Shown piece after piece: positions 9,206-18,525 of a stretch of 64,000 nt of DNA. How positions within the stretch are numbered: the first letter of the stretch is position 1; each line of letters begins with the position of its first letter. Origin of the DNA: SAR86 cluster bacterium AG-447-A08 (GTDB taxonomy: Bacteria > Pseudomonadota > Gammaproteobacteria > Magnimaribacterales > Magnimaribacteraceae). The DNA is taken from positions 1-64,000 of the forward strand of contig QCQA01000002.1 of the NCBI GenBank assembly GCA_003212335.1. The letters are read 5' to 3'. Both the position numbers and the translations under genes were made by a program. Under the pieces are notes generated by a model, which saw only the letters and a list, made by a program, of their open reading frames with translations, was not told the DNA's origin and did not search any database.

Positions 9206-10039
9206 ATGAAAAAAATCTATCAATTATCTTTATCTTTTTTTATTCTTGGTGCATTTGTATCGTGCTCTGGAGAAAGTGTTTCAAACTCCAACAACGAACA
9301 TCAAGAAGGACCTTTCTACGTTGAATTTGTCTCTTGTTCAAAGGGAAGCGAATACAGCAACTCTAACCTTTCTGACATGATGCAATCATGGAGAATGTTA
9401 CCTATTTCTAGCGAACTAAGAGGTTCTTACTTATACGACCCCATTAAAGAAGAGAATGCTTTCGGTCCTAGCATGTGGTGGGAGCTTGAATGGGAATCAA
9501 AAGATGTAGCTGATTCAGCTTGGAATGAATGGGTCACAAATGCCGATGTGATCGAATGGACTAATAAGTATCAAGAAGTTATGTCATGTGATGGAGCTGG
9601 AAGAAATGCTTGGGATATAAAAATTCCTGTATCTTCCTCTTATTTTGGCGAATTAAATGATTCTGGATATTTTTATAGCCAATACTGGACTTGCAGTTAT
9701 AAAAATGGAGCAGGTAGAAATGAACTTGATACCTTCCTACCAATGCATTCTGCAAAAATTAAGTCTTCAAATTTAGAAGGCACGGGTTATCACTACGGAG
9801 TGTATTTTGACAGGAGATCCCAAGATGCTTCACATTCTGAAGTTCCAGCAAATCTTGTTTGGGGTGAATGGGCCAAATCAGAAGAAGCGATGGAAAAGCA
9901 GAATCAAAACTTTGAAAATAATTTTCAAGAAGTGTTTGCGGCATTCGATAAACTAGCTACCTGTCAGGATGAGCCAGATACTTTTAATTCTTGGATGCTA
10001 TATTCTCGAGATAATTCAAACTATAGCCCAAGTTTTTAG
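9206..10039 (+). CDS. Putative lipoprotein of unknown function with two similar halves
   Basis: I do not recognise this 277-residue protein. It has a signal peptide of about 19 residues ending F-V-S-C, with Cys20 as a likely lipidated residue, although Phe at -3 makes the lipobox imperfect. The mature part seems to hold two related halves. Each opens with an aromatic strand leading to S/T-C-S (V-S-C-S and W-T-C-S), has a middle W-x-E or W-G-E-W segment, and ends with an amphipathic helix and a Cys (M-S-C-D, A-T-C-Q). A duplicated alpha/beta fold is possible. The ATG at 9206 is preferred over a TTG at 9194. It follows tRNA-Arg by 67 bases. Confidence 0.65.
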   Translation: MKKIYQLSLSFFILGAFVSCSGESVSNSNNEHQEGPFYVEFVSCSKGSEYSNSNLSDMMQSWRMLPISSELRGSYLYDPIKEENAFGPSMWWELEWESKDVADSAWNEWVTNADVIEWTNKYQEVMSCDGAGRNAWDIKIPVSSSYFGELNDSGYFYSQYWTCSYKNGAGRNELDTFLPMHSAKIKSSNLEGTGYHYGVYFDRRSQDASHSEVPANLVWGEWAKSEEAMEKQNQNFENNFQEVFAAFDKLATCQDEPDTFNSWMLYSRDNSNYSPSF

Positions 10040-10107
10040 TTTGTGTTAACGACTTGATGACCATTTACTAGGGAGATAAAATATCTAAAGTTTTTTTATT
10101 TTTCTAA

Positions 10108-10377
10108 ATGATCGGTTCACATATATCTGTCTATGGCGAAGTTCAAGGCTCTGGATTCAGGTCTTGGGCCAAAGAACAAGCACTTAAATTGAAACTCACA
10201 GGCTGGACTCGAAAAGCTTCAGATGGATCCATAGAGATTTTCGCACAAGGCGAAGAAAGTCAAGTTAACGAATTTATATCTTTTTGTTGGGATGGTCCTT
10301 CTTTCGCCCATGTAGATGATGTTTTAGTTCAAGATGCTAGTCATGACGAATCTATAAAGGGATTTGAAATTTATTAA
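10108..10377 (+). CDS. acyP: Acylphosphatase-like protein with altered active site
   Basis: The 89-residue protein has the acylphosphatase fold pattern: V-Y-G-E-V-Q-G-S-G-F-R, including the phosphate-binding loop and its arginine, then G-W-T-R-K-A-S-D-G-S-I-E. In active acylphosphatases the second motif reads G-[WF]-x-x-N, and that asparagine orients the attacking water. Here it is lysine. The V/H after Q-G is also replaced by serine. The protein may be a weak or inactive acylphosphatase, or use a different chemistry. It lies between the lipoprotein and tRNA-His. Confidence 0.8.
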   Translation: MIGSHISVYGEVQGSGFRSWAKEQALKLKLTGWTRKASDGSIEIFAQGEESQVNEFISFCWDGPSFAHVDDVLVQDASHDESIKGFEIY

Positions 10378-10424
10378 AATAATCATCTCCTATTTTTTTT
10401 AAGTGTTAAAATATCGCTTTTTTT

Positions 10425-10501
10425 GGTGGGCGTAGCTCAGTTGGTAGAGCCCTGGATTGTGATTCCAGTGGTCGTGGGTTCGAGCCCCATCGCCCACCCC
10501 A
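10425..10501 (+). tRNA. tRNA-His (GUG)
   Basis: The 77-base tRNA includes the histidine-specific extra G at -1 (10425), which faces discriminator C10498. The acceptor stem GTGGGCG pairs with CGCCCAC, the anticodon stem is CTGGA/TCCAG with anticodon GTG, and CCA is encoded at 10499-10501. It is nearly identical to E. coli hisR through the D- and anticodon arms. The tig start codon follows 12 bases later. Confidence 0.97.
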
Positions 10502-10513
10502 AAAGGATAAATT

Positions 10514-11821
10514 ATGAAATTTTCTTTTAAATCAAAGGCTGAAATCAACCAAAGCCTAGACATAGTAGTTCCCAATAAAGATATTGAGGAACAGGTATTA
10601 TCAAAACTCAAAGTAGCCCAAAAGGATTCTAAGCTTAAAGGCTTTAGAAAAGGTAAAGCTCCTATGGATGTTGTGACAAGTATATACGGACCAGAAATAA
10701 GACAAGATGTTCTTTGGGATTTAGCAAGCAAGACATTTTCCAAACTAGCTCAGGAAAAGGACCTAAAGATTGTCAGCAGGCCTAACTTAATCCCTGAGAA
10801 GATAGAAGAGGGAAAGGACGCAAAGTTTAAAGCAACGTTTGAGGTCTACCCCGAAATAAGTCTGGCAAAAATGAGTAAAGTCTCTTACACAAATTTTCTT
10901 TGTGAAATTACTGATGAAGATTTAGACAATACTGTCACTAACCTTCAAAAAAGATTGAGTCAGTGGGAGCCTAAAGATGATATTTCTAAGTCTGGTGATC
11001 AAGTCAAAATAGATTTTATTGGAACAATTGAAGGAGAAGAATTTGAGGGCGGAACTGCAAATGACTTCGTAGTAGAGATAGGTTCAAAATCGATGATCGA
11101 GGGTTTTGAGGACGGACTCATTGGTTTAAAGAAAGGAGATAAGAAGATACTAGAATTAGAATTTCCCTCCGACTATGGAAAATCTGAACTAGCAGGTAAA
11201 CCTGTAAATTTTGAAACAGAAGTTAACGAAGTTCTTGCACCTAAACTTCCTGATCTAGATACTGAATTTTTTAAAAGCGCAGGTATTGAAGCAGAAAATG
11301 TTGAGTCTTTTAAAAAGGAAGTCAGAACAAAACTTGAAGAGGATCTTGTAAATATAGTGAATGGCAAAGTTAAGCAAAGCCTTTATGACGCACTTTTAGA
11401 AGCTAATGAATTTGAAGTACCTTTAGCAATGGTAGATTCTGAAGTATCAAATATGAAACAAGATACTGCTAGACGTATGGGAATGGACCTGAAAGATCTC
11501 AAAGAAGACCTTTTCCCGGATGATATGTTTAAAGAAGAGGCAACTAAGCGTGTAAAGGTCGGTATCCTTCTTAATAAAGTAATTGAAGAAAAAGAACTTA
11601 AGCCTGATGCAGATAAAGTGAAAGAAATTATAGAAGAGAGGGCAAAAAATTATAAAGATCCTCAGCAGGTTATTAATTATTTCTACTCAGACGACGAGCA
11701 ACTCAGAAATATAGAATCTATTTCACTTGAAGAACAAGTGGTAGATGTATTGAAATTAGAAGCGAAGTCAAACGATGAGAATATAAGTTACGAAGATTGC
11801 GTTTCAGGGACTTATGGTTGA
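10514..11821 (+). CDS. tig: Trigger factor, ribosome-associated chaperone
   Basis: The 435-residue protein has the three expected parts: an N-terminal ribosome-binding domain with the F-R-K-G-K-A-P signature loop, a central FKBP-type peptidyl-prolyl isomerase domain (V-K-I-D-F-I-G-T-I-E-G-E-E-F-E-G-G) and a helical C-terminal domain. It binds nascent chains at ribosomal protein L23. AAGGA lies 6 bases before the ATG. tRNA-His is directly upstream with no separate promoter visible, so a tRNA-mRNA transcript is likely. It leads the quality-control block with clpP, clpX and lon. Confidence 0.97.
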   Translation: MKFSFKSKAEINQSLDIVVPNKDIEEQVLSKLKVAQKDSKLKGFRKGKAPMDVVTSIYGPEIRQDVLWDLASKTFSKLAQEKDLKIVSRPNLIPEKIEEGKDAKFKATFEVYPEISLAKMSKVSYTNFLCEITDEDLDNTVTNLQKRLSQWEPKDDISKSGDQVKIDFIGTIEGEEFEGGTANDFVVEIGSKSMIEGFEDGLIGLKKGDKKILELEFPSDYGKSELAGKPVNFETEVNEVLAPKLPDLDTEFFKSAGIEAENVESFKKEVRTKLEEDLVNIVNGKVKQSLYDALLEANEFEVPLAMVDSEVSNMKQDTARRMGMDLKDLKEDLFPDDMFKEEATKRVKVGILLNKVIEEKELKPDADKVKEIIEERAKNYKDPQQVINYFYSDDEQLRNIESISLEEQVVDVLKLEAKSNDENISYEDCVSGTYG

Positions 11822-11844
11822 AAATAATTTGAAAAGCCCCATCT
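11817..11844 (+). promoter_or_regulatory. Sigma-32-type heat-shock promoter of clpP
   Basis: GTTGAAA (11817-11823), a 13-base spacer and CCCCATCT (11837-11844) match the sigma-32 consensus CTTGAAA-N12-15-CCCCATNT at all positions but the first. It overlaps the end of tig, 20 bases upstream of the clpP ATG. In E. coli clpP is also heat-shock controlled. Confidence 0.8.
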
Positions 11845-11864
11845 ATAAAGTAAGGACAATTTAA

Positions 11865-12485
11865 ATGACACAAGAAAATAACAAACCAATGAACCAGTTG
11901 GTTCCAATGGTAGTGGAGCAAACACCCAGGGGTGAGAGGGCTTATGATATTTATTCAAGATTACTAAAAGAGAGAGTAATTTTTTTAACTGGACCAGTCG
12001 AAGATTATGGAGCTAATCTTATAGTTGCCCAAATGCTTTATTTAGAAGCAGAAAATCCTGATAAAGATATTCATTTATATATCAACTCTCCAGGAGGGTC
12101 TGTGACAGCAGGGTTATCAATCTACGATACCATGCAATTTATAAAGCCTGATGTTTCTACTCTGTGTATTGGTCAGGCGGCAAGTATGGGAGCTGTTTTA
12201 CTTTCAGGAGGAGCAAAAGGAAAACGACAAGCGCTACCAAATTCTAGAGTTATGATCCATCAAGTTCTAGGAGGATTTCAAGGACAGGCTAGTGATATAG
12301 AGATCCATACTCAAGAAATTTTATCCATTAAGAAGAAACTAAATGAAATTTTGGCAAATCATTCTGGTCAAAAGGTTGACAAGATCGCTAAAGATAGTGA
12401 CCGAGATAATTTTATGTCTCCCGATCAGGCCGTTAAGTATGGTTTAATTGATGCAGTGGTAGATAGTCGCTCAGTCAAAAAGTAA
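11865..12485 (+). CDS. clpP: ATP-dependent Clp protease proteolytic subunit
   Basis: This 206-residue serine peptidase forms the tetradecameric chamber that degrades substrates fed by ClpX. The nucleophile is S107 in G-Q-A-A-S-M-G, the histidine is H132 in R-V-M-I-H-Q, and the triad Asp is in the D-R-D-N-F segment near residue 180. The S-P-G-G-S-V oxyanion loop is present. The start has AAGGA 10 bases upstream. It lies between tig and clpX, with a heat-shock promoter just before it. Confidence 0.98.
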   Translation: MTQENNKPMNQLVPMVVEQTPRGERAYDIYSRLLKERVIFLTGPVEDYGANLIVAQMLYLEAENPDKDIHLYINSPGGSVTAGLSIYDTMQFIKPDVSTLCIGQAASMGAVLLSGGAKGKRQALPNSRVMIHQVLGGFQGQASDIEIHTQEILSIKKKLNEILANHSGQKVDKIAKDSDRDNFMSPDQAVKYGLIDAVVDSRSVKK

Positions 12486-12496
12486 CAGGAGTTTAT

Positions 12497-13774
12497 ATGT
12501 CTGATAATGACAATACAGAAAATAACGAAGATAAGCTTTTATATTGCTCTTTTTGTGGAAAGAATCAAAACGAAGTCAGAAAACTTATTGCAGGACCATC
12601 TGTATACATATGCAACGAATGCATAGATCTATGCAATGACATAATCAAGGAAGAAATTTCTGAAGCTTCAGAAGATGAAGAAGAAGATTTTCCTGTTCCC
12701 ATGGAAATTAAAGCTATTCTTGATGAATACGTGATTGGTCAAGAGGAAGCTAAGAAAAACTTATCTGTTGCTGTTTATAATCATTATAAAAGGCTTAAAG
12801 GTAGCAAGAAATTAGATTCCAAGGATGAGGTTGAGCTAACCAAAAGTAATATCTTGCTTTTAGGGCCTACAGGATCTGGAAAAACATTATTGGCGCAAAC
12901 CCTTGCCAGATTGTTAGATGTACCATTTACGATCGCCGACGCAACTACTCTAACGGAGGCAGGTTATGTGGGAGAAGATGTTGAAAACATCATCCAAAAA
13001 TTACTTCAGAAATGTGACTACGATATAGAAAAAGCTCAGCTTGGTATCGTTTATATTGATGAGATAGATAAAATTGCGCGTAAATCAGATAACCCGTCAA
13101 TCACAAGAGATGTCTCAGGAGAAGGTGTACAACAAGCTTTGCTGAAGCTCATCGAAGGTACTGTAGCTTCAGTGCCTCCGCAGGGAGGAAGGAAACACCC
13201 ACAACAAGAGTTTTTACAAGTTGACACCTCGAATATTCTTTTCATTTGTGGCGGTGCATTCTCTGGACTTGAATCTGTTATCCAACAAAGATGTGAAGAA
13301 ACTGGCATAGGGTTTGGTGCTAATGTCACATCTATCAAATCAGAAAATGAAACTGACAAACTAATAGGGCAAGTAAGACCTGAAGATTTGATCAAATTTG
13401 GCTTGATACCAGAATTTGTAGGTAGACTTCCAGTCATTACTACTCTTGAACAATTAGATGAGGACGCTTTAATTACAATTCTTACTGAACCAAAAAATAG
13501 TCTTACCAAGCAGTTTAGCAAACTCTTTGAAATGGAAGATGTAGAGCTTGATATAAGAGACGATGCATTGTCCGAAATAGCTAAAAAGGCAATAGAGAGG
13601 AAGACAGGCGCAAGAGGTCTCCGTTCTATTCTTGAGAGTATATTAATGGAAACTATGTACAAAGTTCCTTCAGAAGAATCTTTAAATAAAGTAGTTTTAG
13701 ATGCTTCGGTTGTAAAAGGCGAGTCAGAACCTTTAATGGTCTACGAAAAGACAACCAAAACAAAAACCGGTTAG
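12497..13774 (+). CDS. clpX: ATP-dependent Clp protease ATP-binding subunit ClpX
   Basis: The 425-residue AAA+ unfoldase partners ClpP. The N-terminal zinc-binding domain has C-x2-C (C-S-F-C) and C-x2-C (C-N-E-C) pairs for substrate and adaptor recruitment. Walker A is G-P-T-G-S-G-K-T, Walker B is I-V-Y-I-D-E-I-D-K, and pore motif G-Y-V-G-E-D and sensor A-R-G-L-R are present. AGGAG lies 8 bases before the ATG. It is 11 bases from clpP, an obvious operon pair. Confidence 0.98.
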   Translation: MSDNDNTENNEDKLLYCSFCGKNQNEVRKLIAGPSVYICNECIDLCNDIIKEEISEASEDEEEDFPVPMEIKAILDEYVIGQEEAKKNLSVAVYNHYKRLKGSKKLDSKDEVELTKSNILLLGPTGSGKTLLAQTLARLLDVPFTIADATTLTEAGYVGEDVENIIQKLLQKCDYDIEKAQLGIVYIDEIDKIARKSDNPSITRDVSGEGVQQALLKLIEGTVASVPPQGGRKHPQQEFLQVDTSNILFICGGAFSGLESVIQQRCEETGIGFGANVTSIKSENETDKLIGQVRPEDLIKFGLIPEFVGRLPVITTLEQLDEDALITILTEPKNSLTKQFSKLFEMEDVELDIRDDALSEIAKKAIERKTGARGLRSILESILMETMYKVPSEESLNKVVLDASVVKGESEPLMVYEKTTKTKTG

Positions 13775-13776
13775 CA

Positions 13777-13804
13777 CTTGTTTTTTTAAACTAAAACCCC
13801 ATTA
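13777..13804 (+). promoter_or_regulatory. Sigma-32-type heat-shock promoter of lon
   Basis: CTTGTTT (13777-13783), a 13-base spacer and CCCCATTA (13797-13804) fit the sigma-32 consensus with few mismatches, at the same spacing as the clpP promoter. The lon ATG lies 22 bases further on. Heat-shock control of lon is established in E. coli. Confidence 0.75.
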
Positions 13805-13826
13805 TTAGACATATAACAAAAAAATT

Positions 13827-16217
13827 ATGTCTAAGAATCAAAATATACCATTACTTCCCTTAAGAGACGTTGTAATCTTTCCTTCGGTAGTCACTCCACT
13901 ATTTGTTGGTAGAGAAAAATCTATAACGGCGCTTCAGGCTGCCATGGCTGGCGATAAACAAATCATGCTAGTTGCACAAAAGAGTGCACAACAAGATGAC
14001 CCTAAGTTAGGAGATCTTTATCCTATAGGAACACTCTCAACAATTTTACAACTCATTAAACTACCTGATGGCACATTAAAGGTTTTAGTAGAGGGAAATA
14101 GAAGAGCATCTATAGAGTCATTACAGACTTCTGATGAATATATGTCCGTTCAAGTTTCTCCTCTAGAAGAAGAGGGTGAGTCAGAAGATTTAAAACACTT
14201 TTTACCTTCGTTAAAAAAGCAGTTTCAAGAATATGTAAAACTTACTCGTAAAGCCACCCCAGAAGTGTTAAATACAGTCAATGCAATTGATTCTCTCTCT
14301 CGCTTAACAGATACACTCGTTGGGCATCTATCGATCGATTTAAGTCAAAAACAAGAGATTCTTGAAATGATCAGTCTTACAGACAGATCAAACCGCATAT
14401 TGGAGCACTTAGATTCTCAACTGGACCTCTCCAAAGTAGAGAAAAAAATACGAGGAAGAGTAAAGAGTCAAATGGAGAAGAGCCAGAAAGAATATTATTT
14501 AAATGAACAAATGAAGGCTCTTAAAAAAGAACTAGGTGAGATTGATGAAGCTGAAGAGGCTGAGCAATTAGAAGCTAAAATTAATGAAGCCGGAATGACC
14601 AAGGAAGCTCAAGAAAAAGCTCTAACTGAATTACAAAAATACAAAATGATGTCACCTATGTCAGCTGAGGCGTCTGTAGTTAGAGGTTACATTGATTGGA
14701 TGTTGAATATACCTTGGAAGAAAAAGAGTAAGATTCGTTCTGATCTGAACAAAGCCAGCGATGTGCTTAACGAAGACCACTTCGGTTTAGAAGAGGTCAA
14801 AGAAAGAATACTAGAATACCTCGCTGTACAAAAAAGAGTTAAAAAACTCAAAGGCCCTGTGCTTTGTTTAGTAGGTCCTCCTGGAGTTGGTAAGACTTCT
14901 TTGGGGGAGTCAATTGCTAGAGCAACTAATAGAAAGTTTGTAAGAATGTCGCTAGGAGGCGTAAGAGACGAAGCTGAAATTAGAGGTCATAGGCGAACTT
15001 ATATAGGTTCAATGCCGGGCAGAATATTACAAAAACTCTCCAAGACAGGTGTAAAAAACCCCTTATTCTTGTTAGATGAAATAGATAAAATGGGGATGGA
15101 TTTTAGAGGAGATCCAGCCTCCGCTTTATTGGAAGTATTGGACCCTGAACAAAACCATACCTTTAACGATCATTATCTTGAAGTGGATTATGATCTTTCT
15201 GACATCATGTTTGTTTGTACTGCAAATAGTATGAATATACCTTCAGCACTACTTGATAGGATGGAGATTATTACCTTACCAGGCTATACAGAAGATGAAA
15301 AAGTTAATATAGCTGAGAAATACCTTATAGAAAAACAAAAGAAAAATAATGGCTTAAAAGACGAAGAATTGGCTATTCCTAAAAATACTATCAAAGATTT
15401 AATTCGATATTTTACTAGAGAAGCAGGTGTTAGATCTTTAGAAAGAGAGATAGCAAAGATTTGTAGAAAAGTAGTTAAGAAAAACGCAGCACTCGATAAA
15501 CCTAAAAAGGTTTCTATTAAACCTAATACTCTCGAAGACTATTGCGGTGTTAGGAAGTTTGAATTTGGTGAAGCCGAAGAAAATGATCGTATTGGGCAAG
15601 TAACTGGATTAGCCTGGACTCAAGTAGGAGGAGAGCTGTTAACTATTGAAGCATCAAGCTTTTTAGGAAAAGGAAAGATTATCAAAACAGGTTCGTTAGG
15701 GGATGTTATGCAAGAATCTATTCAGGCAGCTTTATCAGTCGTTAGGTCACGCTCTGAATCTCTAGGCATAGATCCTAAATTTTACGAGGAACAGGATATC
15801 CATATTCACGTCCCCGAAGGAGCTACTCCAAAAGATGGTCCAAGTGCAGGGGCTGCCATGGCAACTGCGTTAACTTCAGTCTTATCAAAGATACCAGTCA
15901 GATCTGATGTTGCTATGACTGGAGAGATAACTCTTAGAGGAGAAGTTCTCAAGATAGGAGGTCTAAAGGAGAAACTGCTTGCAGCTAGAAGAGGGGGTAT
16001 AAAGGTGGTCTTAATTCCAGAAGGTAATGTTAGAGACCTCAAAGAGATCCCTGACAACATCAAAGCTGAACTGGAAATTAAACCTGTAAAGTGGATTGAT
16101 GAGGTTTTAGATATTGTCCTGACAAGGCAACCAATTCCTTGGGAGAAAGATGACGAAAATGACAAAGTTCCTACCAAGAAATCCAGAACTAAAAAAAGCG
16201 CTGTAAAAGCCCATTAA
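13827..16217 (+). CDS. lon: ATP-dependent Lon protease
   Basis: The 796-residue protein has the N-terminal substrate-binding domain (P-L-R-D-V-V-I-F-P), an AAA+ module with Walker A G-P-P-G-V-G-K-T, and the C-terminal Ser-Lys protease domain. The nucleophile is S673 in D-G-P-S-A-G, and the catalytic lysine lies near residue 716 in G-L-K-E-K-L. It degrades misfolded and short-lived regulatory proteins in the cytoplasm. Length and order match other gammaproteobacteria. The C-terminus is a short basic tail. A heat-shock promoter lies just upstream. Confidence 0.98.
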   Translation: MSKNQNIPLLPLRDVVIFPSVVTPLFVGREKSITALQAAMAGDKQIMLVAQKSAQQDDPKLGDLYPIGTLSTILQLIKLPDGTLKVLVEGNRRASIESLQTSDEYMSVQVSPLEEEGESEDLKHFLPSLKKQFQEYVKLTRKATPEVLNTVNAIDSLSRLTDTLVGHLSIDLSQKQEILEMISLTDRSNRILEHLDSQLDLSKVEKKIRGRVKSQMEKSQKEYYLNEQMKALKKELGEIDEAEEAEQLEAKINEAGMTKEAQEKALTELQKYKMMSPMSAEASVVRGYIDWMLNIPWKKKSKIRSDLNKASDVLNEDHFGLEEVKERILEYLAVQKRVKKLKGPVLCLVGPPGVGKTSLGESIARATNRKFVRMSLGGVRDEAEIRGHRRTYIGSMPGRILQKLSKTGVKNPLFLLDEIDKMGMDFRGDPASALLEVLDPEQNHTFNDHYLEVDYDLSDIMFVCTANSMNIPSALLDRMEIITLPGYTEDEKVNIAEKYLIEKQKKNNGLKDEELAIPKNTIKDLIRYFTREAGVRSLEREIAKICRKVVKKNAALDKPKKVSIKPNTLEDYCGVRKFEFGEAEENDRIGQVTGLAWTQVGGELLTIEASSFLGKGKIIKTGSLGDVMQESIQAALSVVRSRSESLGIDPKFYEEQDIHIHVPEGATPKDGPSAGAAMATALTSVLSKIPVRSDVAMTGEITLRGEVLKIGGLKEKLLAARRGGIKVVLIPEGNVRDLKEIPDNIKAELEIKPVKWIDEVLDIVLTRQPIPWEKDDENDKVPTKKSRTKKSAVKAH

Positions 16218-16234
16218 TTAAATTAAATTCAAGC

Positions 16235-16263
16235 TTGACAAGGCTTTAGCGTAGGGTTTTAAT
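16235..16263 (+). promoter_or_regulatory. Strong sigma-70 promoter of hupB
   Basis: A perfect TTGACA (16235-16240), a 17-base spacer and TTTAAT (16258-16263) precede hupB. The inferred start near 16270 gives a leader of about 50 bases. This is the best consensus promoter in the window. Confidence 0.8.
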
Positions 16264-16320
16264 CGTTATGACTGACTTGCATGGCGACAAGTTGGCTTAA
16301 CAAGACTCTAGGAGATAAAT

Positions 16321-16590
16321 GTGAATAAAGCCCAATTAACAGACGCTGTAGCTGCAGCAACTGATACATCAAAAGCTGAAGCCGGAAGAGCGGTTGAAGC
16401 GACATTAAATGCAATTGCTGGAAGCCTGGCTGGTGGAGATAGTGTTTCACTAGTTGGTTTCGGAACTTTTAACGTAAGGCACAGAGCTGCCAGAACAGGA
16501 AGAAATCCTCAAACTGGAGCAACTATACAAATAGCCGCTTCTAAGTCAGTAGGATTCAAAGCTGGTAAGGCCCTTAAAGAAAGTTTATAA
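16321..16590 (+). CDS. hupB: DNA-binding protein HU (beta type)
   Basis: The 89-residue histone-like protein bends and compacts DNA as a dimer. The family signature is clear: G-F-G-T-F[16 protein letters not shown] forms the DNA-binding arm with the intercalating N-P. The start is GTG, with AGGAG 7 bases upstream; the overlapping ATG at 16319 is followed at once by a stop. It lies after lon as in E. coli, has its own strong promoter and a strong terminator, and should be highly expressed. Confidence 0.97.
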   Translation: MNKAQLTDAVAAATDTSKAEAGRAVEATLNAIAGSLAGGDSVSLVGFGTFNVRHRAARTGRNPQTGATIQIAASKSVGFKAGKALKESL

Positions 16591-16608
16591 GCCTAAATAG
16601 TTTACTAA

Positions 16609-16635
16609 GAGCGCGCCACACGGCGCGCTTTTTTT
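16609..16635 (+). terminator. Intrinsic terminator of hupB
   Basis: GCGCGCC (16611-16617) pairs with GGCGCGC (16622-16628) around a 4-base loop, followed by seven Ts. It separates hupB from ppiD. Confidence 0.93.
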
Positions 16636-16650
16636 AATTGGATTACATAT

Positions 16651-18525
16651 ATGTCTGGAATACAAAATATTAGAGATGGATTAACAGGTAATGTAACTAA
16701 AGTCATAGTTGTTGCAATAATTATTACCTTTATCGGATCTGTGGGGTGGGCAGGGTTTTTCTCACAAGGCAATATCAATGTTGTTGCCAAAGTTGGATCT
16801 CAAGAGATAACCAACACAGATCTAAGCTTTGAATTGAGCACTCAGCAATTTACGTTAAATCAAAGATTTCCAGATCAAGATATTGATGAAGAAGTTTTAT
16901 TGAATCTATCTAAAGATATCTTAATTAATAAATTTTCGGTTCTGCATTACTTAGATAGCCAAGAAATAAAATTAACAGATGATTTTATATACAAACAATT
17001 ATCTGAAGAAGAGCAATTCTTAGAGAATGGTAAATTTAGTAAGAATAGATTTGATGCTTTTGCCAGAAGTAACGGTTTTATACCCTCTGATTACTTGCAA
17101 AGAGTAAGGGAAGATTTGTTGATAAATATTTGGCGTCAATCTTTAGTCAGCTCAAGTTTTGTTACCAATGGAGAAGTGAAGCAGTCTTTGCAACTTGCAG
17201 AGCAAGAGCGAGATATAACATTTCTGAAATTTCCAATAAAAGACTTCAAGGACACAGTTGTTTACGATAATGATGATCTCCAAAATTTTTACGAGAACAA
17301 TAAGAGCTCTTACATAGAACCAGAAAAGGCTAAAGTAAGTTATTTAACTTTGGATGCAGAAAACCTTAAAGATGATATCTCGGTCTCTCAAGGCGATATT
17401 CAGCTTGAATATGACGAATATCTAAACTTATTTGATTCTACTGTTCGAAAGTCTGTATCTCACATTATGTTGAATATTACCGAAAATAAGAATATAGAAT
17501 CTGCATTGGAAGAACTCAATTCAATAAAACAGAGAATTAGTAACGGAGAGGAATTTATAAATTTAGTTTCCGAGGTCTCAGAAGATGAAGGTACGAAAGA
17601 CCAAGGTGGCAGTTTGGGAGTGACTGATGGCACATTACTTCCTCCTGAATTCGAAATACCTCTCAATACAATGTCAGAAGGTGAAATATTCGGACCTATA
17701 GAACTTTCTTCTAGTGTGCATCTGATACGTTTGGATGAATTAATACAACCGGAACCTGAATCTCTAGAAAATAGATCCAAGCAAATTGAACAAGATTTAA
17801 TCAATTTGAGGGCTGAAGAGCTCTATGTTGATATATTAGATCAAGTTTCTGATATGGCTTATAGTTCAGGTTCGTTAGACGATATTGCTTCAGAAATATC
17901 TCAGACAGTTATAAATAGTAATTATTTTTCTAAAGATAACTTGCCTGAAAAGCTTTCATTCTCTTCTATAGAGGATTTTATATTTGAAGATATTCGAGAA
18001 GGAGACTTTCCAGAGGTAATTGAAACTTCACCATTAACAGCTGTTGTAATTCAGATAAATGACTTCGTGGAAGAACTACAATTAGAATTTGAAAGTGTTA
18101 AATCTCAAGTTCAAGAGTCATATATAAACCTAAAGGCCTCTCAAAATTCCCAAGCTTACTTAGATAATGCTGTAGCGGATTTAAGGGAAGGCAAAACACT
18201 AGAATCTCTTTCTGTAGAAAATAATATAGACTTAGAAACTTATAAGGGCCTAAAGCGAGACAGCTCCTTGCTTCCTGTCCAAGCAGTCAATGATATTTTT
18301 TCATTACCCAGGTCAAAGGTAAAAGAAGTATTTGGTGCATCGCTTACTCAGAATGGTGATGGTTTAATCTTCAGGCTTGATATGGTTAAAGAGGGTATTG
18401 AAACCCTCAATGAAGAGCGCATACAAGAAGTAGGTGATTTTCTTAATCAACAAAAGACTGTATCTGAAATAGGGGAACTACAAATTAAAATTCAAGAAAG
18501 TTTGTCTGTGGTAAGACTAAACTAG
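16651..18525 (+). CDS. ppiD: Peptidyl-prolyl cis-trans isomerase D, periplasmic folding factor
   Basis: The 624-residue protein is anchored by one N-terminal membrane helix (about residues 17-36) with the bulk in the periplasm. It has a SurA-like N-terminal chaperone region, then a parvulin-type domain around residues 265-370 (S-H-I-M-L, G-G-S-L-G, F-G-P-I-E). PpiD assists folding of outer-membrane proteins leaving the Sec channel, which suits a cell with many TonB receptors. The position after hupB is the usual one. The 3' end overlaps the convergent fabI by 4 bases. Confidence 0.93.
   Translation: MSGIQNIRDGLTGNVTKVIVVAIIITFIGSVGWAGFFSQGNINVVAKVGSQEITNTDLSFELSTQQFTLNQRFPDQDIDEEVLLNLSKDILINKFSVLHYLDSQEIKLTDDFIYKQLSEEEQFLENGKFSKNRFDAFARSNGFIPSDYLQRVREDLLINIWRQSLVSSSFVTNGEVKQSLQLAEQERDITFLKFPIKDFKDTVVYDNDDLQNFYENNKSSYIEPEKAKVSYLTLDAENLKDDISVSQGDIQLEYDEYLNLFDSTVRKSVSHIMLNITENKNIESALEELNSIKQRISNGEEFINLVSEVSEDEGTKDQGGSLGVTDGTLLPPEFEIPLNTMSEGEIFGPIELSSSVHLIRLDELIQPEPESLENRSKQIEQDLINLRAEELYVDILDQVSDMAYSSGSLDDIASEISQTVINSNYFSKDNLPEKLSFSSIEDFIFEDIREGDFPEVIETSPLTAVVIQINDFVEELQLEFESVKSQVQESYINLKASQNSQAYLDNAVADLREGKTLESLSVENNIDLETYKGLKRDSSLLPVQAVNDIFSLPRSKVKEVFGASLTQNGDGLIFRLDMVKEGIETLNEERIQEVGDFLNQQKTVSEIGELQIKIQESLSVVRLN

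Noticed and set aside
10399-10743. A 114-codon minus-strand frame over tRNA-His and tig
   Set aside because: It covers a tRNA and the start of tig, and its product has no recognisable features.
13051-13662. A 203-codon open frame on the minus strand inside clpX
   Set aside because: clpX is unambiguous across the region. The antisense product is Ser/Leu-rich with no motifs, typical of a codon-bias shadow.
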